In this document: piece after piece, positions 1-6,075 of the stretch | Layout of the letters: each line of letters begins with the position of its first letter | Position numbering within the stretch: the first letter of the stretch is position 1 | Assembly (NCBI GenBank): GCA_045543635.1 | Contig: JAZQMT010000132.1 | Location: 1-12,973, forward strand | DNA: 12,973 nucleotides | Origin: SIG578 sp045543635 | Lineage (GTDB): Bacteria; Bacillota; Clostridia; Oscillospirales; Ruminococcaceae | Direction: 5' to 3' | Translations under genes and position numbers: made by a program | Notes under the pieces: model-generated | The model's input: the letters and a program-made list of their open reading frames with translations, nothing else | Told to the model about the DNA's origin: nothing | Databases searched by the model: none

Positions 1-20
1 CTCAAACAGAACGAATATGA

Positions 21-223
21 GTGATATTGTGAGACAGGTCTCACAGTTTTATTATGCCTTTCGGCATAGTGGTATTTTTGCTCACGCAAAAGTGATATTA
101 TATTCGCCCCTTAAACTGTCCGAAGGACAATATCACGATGCAAAGCATCATATCACTGCGAAGCAATATCACTCGCCGCCAGGCGAATATAACTGTGGCA
201 CCTTCCTTACGGAGGGTGCCACA
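21..223. repeat. Mirrored array of small hairpins with GTGATATT / AATATCAC spacers
   Basis: Non-coding array of short inverted repeats, each with a different stem, separated by an 8-nt spacer. On the left the spacer reads GTGATATT or close (21-28, 46-53 with two mismatches, 69-76 with one, 92-99). On the right it reads as the reverse complement, AATATCAC or close (129-136, 149-156, 165-172, 186-193). Hairpins between spacers are 29-44 (7-bp stem), 53-68 (6 bp), 76-91 (6 bp), 117-129 (5 bp), 137-149 (5 bp), 157-165 (3 bp), 173-186 (5 bp) and 194-223 (13 bp). An 11-bp inverted repeat, TTATATTCGCC at 98-108 with GGCGAATATAA at 182-192, encloses the right half. The array may start before the window. 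It could be a palindromic mobile repeat, a structured RNA or a 3'-end element. I know no name for it. Confidence 0.8.
194..223. repeat. Strong 13-bp hairpin closing the array
   Basis: TGTGGCACC at 194-202 pairs with GGTGCCACA at 215-223, and the stem continues inward to a 4-nt loop at 207-210, giving 13 pairs with one G-U. It lies 22 nt past the stop codon of the minus-strand gene ending at 246. No T-tract follows on the minus strand, so it is not a standard terminator for that gene, though it could protect a 3' end. On the plus strand a T-rich stretch begins only about 12 nt later. Confidence 0.65.
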
Positions 224-245
224 TCGGCGGGAGTTAATTTTTGTT

Positions 246-1064
246 TTAAATAAGGCGCAGTTTTTTCGCAATTTGATTGCCATCAACGCAGATGTAACAA
301 TGGGCCACACCATCAAAACCAACTTGGTACAAATGTCCGTCTATACAGGCAGAGAGGGCGTGCGCGGTCTCGATAAGAATTTCAACATCGGCGTAAACAT
401 TCCCATCAATAACTAGCTCATTGATGCGTTTTACGCGGCGGAAAACAATATGATGACCGAACGCATCGGTTTGTACCAAAATGCGCGATTTAACAGTCAT
501 ATCAGCAACGCGCAAAATGGGGGTGTCGACTCCGTCAACTATGGGGGAAACAGTAGGAGCTTGTGCACCCGCCGGCTCACCGTTAAGGCAGGAGTTGACT
601 TCTTCCGGCAGGGTTTTGAGTTTTGCGCCGTTTATAACTCCAAGAATAAGATAATAAAGAACCCAAGCATGAATGGCTAGATCGAGAATGCCTGAAATTT
701 CTCCTGCAACGAGATAAAATGCAATTAAAGCCAAGGTGTCCAAAACAAACAACACAAGCGCGGCTATCATCCAGCCAAAATGCTTTTTACTGAATATCCA
801 ACAGACTAGATAGCACAAGACGCTTAGCACAGCAATTGCCACAAGCGAGGCAAAAAGAATTTGAAATTCTGCCATTGTTGCAAAAACAGTTGCAAAATAC
901 GGAACGGTTGCTGAAAAAAGAAGCATGGTATCCGAACCTACAAGAGCAAGAATAATATTTATAACCGTTAGACCTATCATTAAAATCAGGTTTGTTCTCG
1001 CAACATTGTATTTCTGTTGTGCAATGGTTCTGGGGGTTGGGGCAATGTTTCCTGTTGTGTTCAT
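246..1064 (-). CDS. Unrecognised four-helix membrane protein with soluble C-terminal domain
   Basis: Predicted 272-aa protein of unknown function. The ATG at 1064 is chosen because GAGGAGG at 1071-1077 lies 6 nt upstream; the longer reading from a TTG at 1079 would place its first codons in that ribosome binding site. Hydrophobic segments are visible at about residues 25-43, 68-90, 96-118 and 122-146, with a less hydrophobic stretch at about 47-65. Residues from about 165 to the end form a soluble, beta-like region with GHHIVFRRVKRINELVIDG and later CIDGHLYQVGFDG, ending in a basic KKLRLI. The gene is a single unit: its own promoter lies at 1091-1119 behind a terminator, and downstream is only the hairpin array. 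I do not recognise a named family. It resembles uncharacterised membrane proteins I associate with gut Clostridia, but that is memory, not a search. Confidence 0.8.
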   Translation of the reverse strand: MNTTGNIAPTPRTIAQQKYNVARTNLILMIGLTVINIILALVGSDTMLLFSATVPYFATVFATMAEFQILFASLVAIAVLSVLCYLVCWIFSKKHFGWMIAALVLFVLDTLALIAFYLVAGEISGILDLAIHAWVLYYLILGVINGAKLKTLPEEVNSCLNGEPAGAQAPTVSPIVDGVDTPILRVADMTVKSRILVQTDAFGHHIVFRRVKRINELVIDGNVYADVEILIETAHALSACIDGHLYQVGFDGVAHCYICVDGNQIAKKLRLI

Positions 1065-1090
1065 AATACTCCTCCTCAAGGATTTTTTTC

Positions 1091-1119
1091 ATTATATCAC
1101 GCGCACGCATAAGATGCAA
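1091..1119 (-). promoter_or_regulatory. Sigma-A promoter of the 246-1064 gene
   Basis: Read on the minus strand, TTGCAT (1114-1119) is followed by a 17-nt spacer and a perfect TATAAT (1091-1096). The predicted transcription start near 1084 gives a leader of only about 20 nt with GAGGAGG in it. The -35 box begins 2 bp after the terminator of the upstream operon, so this gene appears to be transcribed independently. Confidence 0.75.
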
Positions 1120-1120
1120 T

Positions 1121-1149
1121 AAAAAATGGCAGCATTGCTGCCATTTTTT
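1121..1149 (-). terminator. Intrinsic terminator of the lemA-DUF2207-mscL operon
   Basis: A perfect inverted repeat has the core TGGCAGC-ATT-GCTGCCA, flanked by six A on the left and six T on the right, giving a 13-bp stem with a 3-nt loop. It lies about 75 bp past the mscL stop on the minus strand. Because both flanks fit, it would work in either direction, but no plus-strand gene runs into it. Confidence 0.85.
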
Positions 1150-1224
1150 GTCATTTTTTGTTTTTTTCGCTGATTACAAAGAAAATTGCTGAAAGCAAGA
1201 TAAAATTTAAGCTATCAATAAAAT

Positions 1225-1707
1225 TTAATCGACTTTAGAAGCCTGCTCCTTTAAAAGGTCACGAATTTCGCAAAGCAACTGCTGCTCAGCAGAAATTTCG
1301 GGCGCTGCTTCTTCTGCTGCCTCAATGATTTCTTCAGCCTCTTTTTTCTTGAGCTTTTCAGCAGTTTCCTTAAATTTGTTTTGGAATGTAAGAATAACCT
1401 TGAGCGCTACAAAGATAGAAAATGCAACAAGAAGGAAATCAAGAACGGTCTGGATAAACAGACCGTATCTTATGGCACTTTCGGCAACGGTTTCCACGCC
1501 ATCCACCACAACAGCGGGAGAAATAACATATTTCCACTCGGTTACATCAAGGCCGCCCATCAAAATACTGATTGCAGGCATAACAATGTCATTGACAAGG
1601 CTGGTGATAATCTTGTTAAACGCGCCGCCGATGATAACAGCGGTTGCCATATCAATAACATTACCTTTTGCGATAAAATTCTTAAAATCCTCAAAAAACT
1701 TTTTCAT
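1225..1707 (-). CDS. mscL: Large-conductance mechanosensitive channel MscL
   Basis: MscL forms a homopentameric pore in the cytoplasmic membrane that opens under extreme tension and releases solutes after hypo-osmotic shock. The 160-aa product has the family N-terminal amphipathic helix and first transmembrane helix (KGNVIDMATAVIIGGAFNKI, about residues 14-33, then LVNDIVMPAISILMGG), a periplasmic loop at about 50-80, a second transmembrane helix (FIQTVLDFLLVAFSIFVAL, about 84-102), and a charged C-terminal helical bundle ending in LLCEIRDLLKEQ. It is slightly longer than the usual 130-150 aa owing to a Glu/Ala/Lys-rich linker at about 113-145. The ATG at 1707 has only a distant GAGG about 12 nt upstream. 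It is the last gene of a three-gene minus-strand operon, 51 nt after the DUF2207 gene, and is followed by a terminator. Confidence 0.95.
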   Translation of the reverse strand: MKKFFEDFKNFIAKGNVIDMATAVIIGGAFNKIITSLVNDIVMPAISILMGGLDVTEWKYVISPAVVVDGVETVAESAIRYGLFIQTVLDFLLVAFSIFVALKVILTFQNKFKETAEKLKKKEAEEIIEAAEEAAPEISAEQQLLCEIRDLLKEQASKVD

Positions 1708-1758
1708 TTTCGTTTCTGTCCTCTCTATTATGTTTTTGTTTGTATCTGCAAGCTTAGG

Positions 1759-3675
1759 TTACCAGCTTCCGCCGCCACCGCCGCCTCCTCCTCCGCCGGA
1801 GAAGCCGCCTCCTCCGGAAAAACCGCCGAAGCCACCGCTTGTGCCCTGCGGTTGCGGAACGGAGACCATGCTGGAATGAATGGTGTCTATATTTCTATCA
1901 AAAGCACGAATAAACAACCATGTGTTAAATGCTCTGCTGCTGCCCGCTCCAAAATACCAATTGGGCGGCTGAACGGCAATTGTTTCGAATTTTTTCGCCC
2001 ATTTATCCGAAAGCCCCATAACATAAGCAAAGGGAAGCACACTGTAGAAATACTCAGGCTCCTCTTGGACAAGGGCTTGCAGGCGGGAAAGCTCCGCTGT
2101 TTTTATAAACTCTTTAAAACCTGTTATCTCTCCGATAAGGCGAGTGCCACGGTTTGTGTAGCAACGCATTCTGGTTGACATAAAAGCACAGGCAAGCGAC
2201 ATCACCGCCGCTGCGATTGCTGCTTTATCCATTCCAAGAGCCAAAATGCCGATTGCGGTTTCTATAGCGATAATTGCAATTATCCCTATCCACGCGCCTA
2301 TTCCCATTGCAAGAAAAGTAGTGTGGGAAACTGCATTTTTCTTATTTCTTGCGTAGGTTAAAATCGCGAGCATGATAAGCAGCAATATGCTGCATATAAT
2401 CCCACCGACAAGCACTCCTGCCGACACTATTTTAATGGTATAGCCCATAACAAGCAGTGCTCCCATCGGAATAGCAGACAAGAGAACCGCAAATATGCCC
2501 GCAACGCTTGAGCTGGTTTTAAAAATTCTGTTTTCTTTTTTAGAGGTATAATGATCGGCTATACCCGCCTTTGCAGCTTCAACAGCGGTGTAAAATTTTT
2601 CGCTGAGTTCTTTTGTCGTAACTGTATTGCGGTTTTTAAAAAGCTCGGAAAACAGCACCTTTTCGTAAGCCTTTGCGCTTTTATCCATATCACGCAGCTT
2701 TGTCAGCCGCATGACATCATTATCTTCCTCAATAATAGAAAGATAGCCTTGATTTGCCCAAAAGATGATGAGTGAAATAATATCCTTGGTATCGGTAATT
2801 CCGTCTAAAATATAACCGACATCAGCACTGGTCATGGACTGGGGCGGATGAAAGCTCACAACAGGAATGATTTGTTTGCTGCGGCCGTAAACAATTTTTA
2901 AAATGATAACCACGGCAAATGCTACTACCATGAGCGCAATCATTAGAAATTCCAAAAGCGGCTTTTCCTCTTCGCCGACAAAATATTCGTCGGGAAGCGT
3001 AACGCGCACTGTTGCTCCCTCACCGAGGGCGAGTGTGCCTTTTGACTCTGCAATTATGGTTTTTCCGTTTTCCAAAACAGTAAACCCATCGGTTTGCGTT
3101 TGCCCGAAAAAGCCTGAAATGACTTCGGCACCCGATAAATCAGTCTGGGTGGGAAAGGTTACCGAAATCTTGGAGCTTTCAATAGGGGTTTGCCAACCAT
3201 GTGGCAGGACATTCCAGTAAAATTCATCAAACTGAGCAATACCGTCATCTTTATTTTCAACGGTGTAGCTTATTTTATATGTCTTATCCCCGCGAACATA
3301 TTGGTCCTCATCGCCGATTTGAATAACGGTGTTTCCGCTTTCGGTATAGGTGTCGAAGGGCTCACCATTAACATCTATATCCTTTATTCGCACACGGCAG
3401 GAATCAGTTTGCGCCTTTCCGTCTACCTCGCGGGTAACATCAAAGCGATATGGAATATAGCGAAAAATCCCATGCCTGTCCTCAAGGAAAGAGACATCAA
3501 TCGTTTCGGTCACGCGGTAGGTGTTATTTTGAAAAATTTCTATTTCTGTGTCAAAACGGCGGGTTTGCATGTTCATATCCCGCTCAACATAAGTTGCAAA
3601 GCAGGTCTGCCCCGCTGACAGAACAAGAAAAGCCGCAAAGATACAAAAAAGCCTTTTCATAAACTGCTTTTTCAT
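1759..3675 (-). CDS. DUF2207 (YciQ-like) membrane protein with poly-glycine tail
   Basis: 638-aa envelope protein of the DUF2207 family, whose molecular function is not established. A signal peptide (MKKQFMKRLFCIFAAFLVLSAG, then cleavage near TCFA) leads into an extracytoplasmic beta-rich domain (about 30-240) carrying the family-like segments HGIFRYIPYRF and FDEFYWNVLPHGW. One membrane helix follows at about 243-263, then a cytoplasmic part with GYILDGI and LIIFWANQGYL, further helices at about 390-490, a cytoplasmic segment with ITGFKEFIKTAE and LPFAYVMGLSDKWAKKF, and a C-terminal low-complexity tail ending in ten glycines plus SW, which is characteristic of the family. The start has GGAGG 5 nt upstream (3681-3685). 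It begins 15 nt after lemA, and a LemA-DUF2207 pairing is common in bacteria, which suggests joint action at the membrane (inference). Confidence 0.92.
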   Translation of the reverse strand: MKKQFMKRLFCIFAAFLVLSAGQTCFATYVERDMNMQTRRFDTEIEIFQNNTYRVTETIDVSFLEDRHGIFRYIPYRFDVTREVDGKAQTDSCRVRIKDIDVNGEPFDTYTESGNTVIQIGDEDQYVRGDKTYKISYTVENKDDGIAQFDEFYWNVLPHGWQTPIESSKISVTFPTQTDLSGAEVISGFFGQTQTDGFTVLENGKTIIAESKGTLALGEGATVRVTLPDEYFVGEEEKPLLEFLMIALMVVAFAVVIILKIVYGRSKQIIPVVSFHPPQSMTSADVGYILDGITDTKDIISLIIFWANQGYLSIIEEDNDVMRLTKLRDMDKSAKAYEKVLFSELFKNRNTVTTKELSEKFYTAVEAAKAGIADHYTSKKENRIFKTSSSVAGIFAVLLSAIPMGALLVMGYTIKIVSAGVLVGGIICSILLLIMLAILTYARNKKNAVSHTTFLAMGIGAWIGIIAIIAIETAIGILALGMDKAAIAAAVMSLACAFMSTRMRCYTNRGTRLIGEITGFKEFIKTAELSRLQALVQEEPEYFYSVLPFAYVMGLSDKWAKKFETIAVQPPNWYFGAGSSRAFNTWLFIRAFDRNIDTIHSSMVSVPQPQGTSGGFGGFSGGGGFSGGGGGGGGGGSW

Positions 3676-3690
3676 TTTTTCCTCCGAATG

Positions 3691-4239
3691 TTAAAACTGC
3701 ACCCTGACATTTTCTCGCTCAGAAGCATCGTTTACCTCATAAAGGGGTTTTCGCTCAAAACGGAAAATTCCCGCAATGATGCTTGTGGGGAAAAGCTCGG
3801 TTTTGGTGTTGTAAGCCTTAACAGTGCCGTTATAATATTTTCTTGCATTGGCAATATCATTTTCAACGCCTTTAAGACTATTTTGCAAATCTATAAAATT
3901 CTGGTTTGCCTTAAGGTCGGGATAGGCTTCTGCAACAGCAAAAAGGTTTTTGAGTGCACCATAAAGCGCACCCTCACTCTTTATCCTTTCCTCAATTCCC
4001 TGTGCATTTACTGCCTGATTTCTTGCGGCGATAACCTTTTCCAGGGTTTCGGATTCGTGCTTGGAATAACCCTTGACAGTTTCGACCAAATTAGGAATAA
4101 GGTCGTATCTCTTTTTCAGGTAAACATCCATGGTCGAAAAAGCCTCTTCTACATGGTTGCGCAGGCGAACAAGCCCGTTATAGCCCGCAATCGCCCAGAT
4201 AACTACAATTAAAACAACAGCCAAAATAATATAAGGCAT
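3691..4239 (-). CDS. lemA: LemA family protein
   Basis: 182-aa membrane-anchored helical protein of the LemA family; the biochemical role is unknown. One N-terminal membrane helix (about residues 4-20, ILAVVLIVVIWAIAG) is followed by the family signature: YNGLVRLRNHVEEAFSTMDV and then LKKRYDLIPNLVETVKGY (about 20-60). Later come AYPDLKANQNFIDLQNSL and ARKYYN, which form the helical bundle facing the outside. The length is typical. The start has GAGGAG (4248-4253) 8 nt upstream. It is the first gene of the operon lemA-DUF2207-mscL, driven by a good sigma-A promoter, and is divergent from hrcA. The gene symbol reflects the family only. Confidence 0.93.
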   Translation of the reverse strand: MPYIILAVVLIVVIWAIAGYNGLVRLRNHVEEAFSTMDVYLKKRYDLIPNLVETVKGYSKHESETLEKVIAARNQAVNAQGIEERIKSEGALYGALKNLFAVAEAYPDLKANQNFIDLQNSLKGVENDIANARKYYNGTVKAYNTKTELFPTSIIAGIFRFERKPLYEVNDASERENVRVQF

Positions 4240-4271
4240 ATTTATTTCTCCTCTCTGTTTTTCTACTTTTC

Positions 4272-4300
4272 ATATTACTCTTTTTTTGTCTGATTGTCAA
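4272..4300 (-). promoter_or_regulatory. Sigma-A promoter of the lemA operon
   Basis: On the minus strand a perfect TTGACA (4295-4300) is followed by a 17-nt spacer and TAATAT (4272-4277), about 33 bp upstream of the lemA ATG. No operator-like repeat overlaps it. The CIRCE element of hrcA is more than 130 bp away, so HrcA control of this promoter is not expected. Confidence 0.75.
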
Positions 4301-4404
4301 TGAAAGGTGACTATTTTTGGTGGTTATATTGCCTATATTCCCATTCACTGATGACATGGTTATTGTTTTATTTGTAAATTATTTTTAAACTGTCCCAAAC
4401 ACTA

Positions 4405-4433
4405 TTGACAGAAGGTAATTTTTGGAGTAATCT
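4405..4433 (+). promoter_or_regulatory. Sigma-A promoter of the hrcA-grpE-dnaK-dnaJ operon
   Basis: TTGACA (4405-4410), a 17-nt spacer, then TAATCT (4428-4433). The predicted start near 4440 falls within the left arm of CIRCE, so bound HrcA would block the start site. An A/T-rich stretch at about 4367-4388 just upstream could act as an UP element (inference). Confidence 0.8.
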
Positions 4434-4437
4434 ATGT

Positions 4438-4464
4438 TTAGCACTCAAAGAGTACGAGTGCTAA
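4438..4464 (+). promoter_or_regulatory. CIRCE operator (HrcA binding site)
   Basis: TTAGCACTC (4438-4446), nine bases, GAGTGCTAA (4456-4464). This matches the CIRCE consensus exactly, and the arms extend by one more pair (T4437/A4465). CIRCE is the operator bound by HrcA in class I heat-shock control. It lies between the promoter and the hrcA start, so it is also in the leader RNA as a 10-bp stem, just before the ribosome binding site GAGGTG (4468-4473). Confidence 0.97.
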
Positions 4465-4478
4465 ATTGAGGTGTTTAT

Positions 4479-5489
4479 ATGGAGTTAAACAACCGAAAAC
4501 TTATGGTTCTTTCCCTGATTGCCAAAAGCTATCTTAAAACCGGAGAGCCTGTCGGCTCCAAATCGTTGGTATCGCAGCTGGGTGAAGCGGTTTCCTCTGC
4601 AACCATTCGCAACGATATGGCGGAGCTTGAAAGGCGTGGGCTTTTATTTCAGCCGCACACCTCTGCCGGAAGAATTCCGACTGCGGCAGGTCTTCGGCTT
4701 TATGTTGAGCGGCTGATGGAGAAGCGAAGGCTTTCTAAAGAGCGGCGCGGATTTATTGATTCACTGTTTTCCGGCGTTCACAGCGTAGAAGGTGCAATCA
4801 CCGCCGCATCCAATGCGCTTGCTGACTGTGCAAGATGTGCCTCCTTTTCCATTGCTCCGACAGGAAACAGCGTCACACTAAAGCAGATCGATTTTATTAA
4901 GACCGGCAACCGCACGATGGTGTTCGTTGTGTTAACGGGGACAAACATTGTAAAAAGCGTATTTGTGCGCCTTAGCGGTGAGCTGACAAATGAGGCTCTT
5001 GAAGTTCTTTCCAAAGCCGCGAAAAATCATCTCACAGGCTGTATTCTCTCGGACATCAACCCACCCCTCTTACAAACCATGGCAGCCGAAATTTCGCAGC
5101 ATGCACTTTTATTTTCTCCCTTTTTTGAAGCCCTTAGCGAAACGGTGGCTGAGCTTACAAGTCCGGGGTTGTATGTCAAAGGGCAAGACCATCTGTTGCG
5201 CAGTGCTTGTGCACACTTAGACGCTGTAAAGGCTCTTGATATGCTTTCTTCCGACCAACTTTTCGAGCTTATTACCCCGCACAGCGGAGTAAGTATCGTT
5301 ATCCCTGATGGTGATGAGCTCAGCCGTACCGCGCTCATTTATTCGGGATACCGATTTTCGGATGATTTGTTTGGAACGATCGGCATTTTAGGACCATATC
5401 GTTTAGATTACGGCAGCATTATACCCATGATTGAATATTTTTCCTATTCTCTGGAAAATATGTTAAAACAAAGTGAATTTGACAAGTAA
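4479..5489 (+). CDS. hrcA: Heat-inducible transcription repressor HrcA
   Basis: 336-aa repressor of class I heat-shock genes. It binds CIRCE, and in studied Bacillota its folding depends on chaperonin, so heat titrates it away. The N-terminal winged helix covers about residues 1-75; S39-G54 (SSATIRNDMAELERRG) is the recognition region, followed by the wing HTSAGRIPTAAGLRLYV. The rest is the GAF-like and dimerisation region, ending in GSIIPMIEYFSYSLENML near the C-terminus, as in other HrcA proteins. The length is normal (about 340). The start ATG is 5 nt after GAGGTG. It is the first gene of its own repressed operon (autoregulation through CIRCE) and is 29 nt from grpE. Confidence 0.97.
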   Translation: MELNNRKLMVLSLIAKSYLKTGEPVGSKSLVSQLGEAVSSATIRNDMAELERRGLLFQPHTSAGRIPTAAGLRLYVERLMEKRRLSKERRGFIDSLFSGVHSVEGAITAASNALADCARCASFSIAPTGNSVTLKQIDFIKTGNRTMVFVVLTGTNIVKSVFVRLSGELTNEALEVLSKAAKNHLTGCILSDINPPLLQTMAAEISQHALLFSPFFEALSETVAELTSPGLYVKGQDHLLRSACAHLDAVKALDMLSSDQLFELITPHSGVSIVIPDGDELSRTALIYSGYRFSDDLFGTIGILGPYRLDYGSIIPMIEYFSYSLENMLKQSEFDK

Positions 5490-5518
5490 CGCGAAAGGAC
5501 AAAAGGAGGCTCACACAA

Positions 5519-6046
5519 ATGAGCGAAAACAAAGAGACTGAAAAAAACGCAGCCGCTGAAGCTCCCAAAAAGGAACAAAAGCCCAAAACCTCTAAAAAAG
5601 AGGCGGCGCTGCAAAGCGAAATAGAAGCGCTGCGCGAGGAGCTTAATGCACAAAAGGACACATACTTAAGGGTTTGCGCTGAATATGATAACTTCCGCAA
5701 GCGCACCGCAAAGGAAAAGGCAGACATTTACGCAAACGCTACTGCAAAGGCAGTAGAGGATATGCTCCCTGTTATTGATAATTTTGACCGTGCAATTTTA
5801 GCACAGGGCGAAAATGCCGATCAGGGATTTACTATGATCTACACCCAGTTTAAAGAGTATCTTACAAAGCTGGGAGTATGTGAGATGCAGACAGAAGGAG
5901 CTAAATTTGACCCCAACTGTCACATCGCTGTCATGCATATTGAAGATGATGCGTTTGAAGAAAATACCGTCATCGAAGTTTTTCAAAAAGGCTATACGCT
6001 TGGGGATAAGGTTATCCGCCCCGCCTGCGTTAAAGTTGCAAACTAA
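5519..6046 (+). CDS. grpE: Nucleotide exchange factor GrpE
   Basis: 175-aa cytoplasmic homodimer that releases ADP from DnaK. The N-terminus (about 1-30) is Lys/Glu-rich and probably disordered; a long coiled coil follows (about 30-85) with EYDNFRKRTAKEK, the family signature region; the C-terminal beta domain that contacts DnaK includes GVCEMQTEGAKFDPNCHIAV and ends with GYTLGDKVIRPACVKVAN, the usual GrpE ending. AGGAGG at 5504-5509 lies 9 nt before the ATG. It sits between hrcA and dnaK (29-nt gaps on both sides) and is co-transcribed under CIRCE. Confidence 0.97.
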   Translation: MSENKETEKNAAAEAPKKEQKPKTSKKEAALQSEIEALREELNAQKDTYLRVCAEYDNFRKRTAKEKADIYANATAKAVEDMLPVIDNFDRAILAQGENADQGFTMIYTQFKEYLTKLGVCEMQTEGAKFDPNCHIAVMHIEDDAFEENTVIEVFQKGYTLGDKVIRPACVKVAN

Positions 6047-6075
6047 CATTTAAGAATAAAAGGAGATTTACTACT

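Noticed and set aside
21..193. CRISPR array
   Set aside because: The repeated part is only 8 nt, reverses orientation halfway, and the segments between are self-complementary hairpins of 9-16 nt, not unique 30-nt spacers.
17..416. Short open frames in and next to the hairpin array
   Set aside because: They are composed of the hairpin repeats or antisense to the gene ending at 246, with no ribosome binding site or protein-like composition.
1186..1198. Small hairpin TTGCT-GAA-AGCAA after mscL as a terminator
   Set aside because: Its 5-bp AT-rich stem is weak, and the much stronger terminator at 1121-1149 follows.
1325..1879. Plus-strand frame ending in a proline-rich stretch
   Set aside because: The prolines are the reverse reading of the glycine codons in the DUF2207 tail, so this is a shadow.
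1381..2178. Long plus-strand open frame (265 codons) opposite mscL and the DUF2207 gene
   Set aside because: It is antisense to two well-supported genes, has no family-like segments and no convincing ribosome binding site. It exists because the DUF2207 tail and codon bias leave the opposite frame open.
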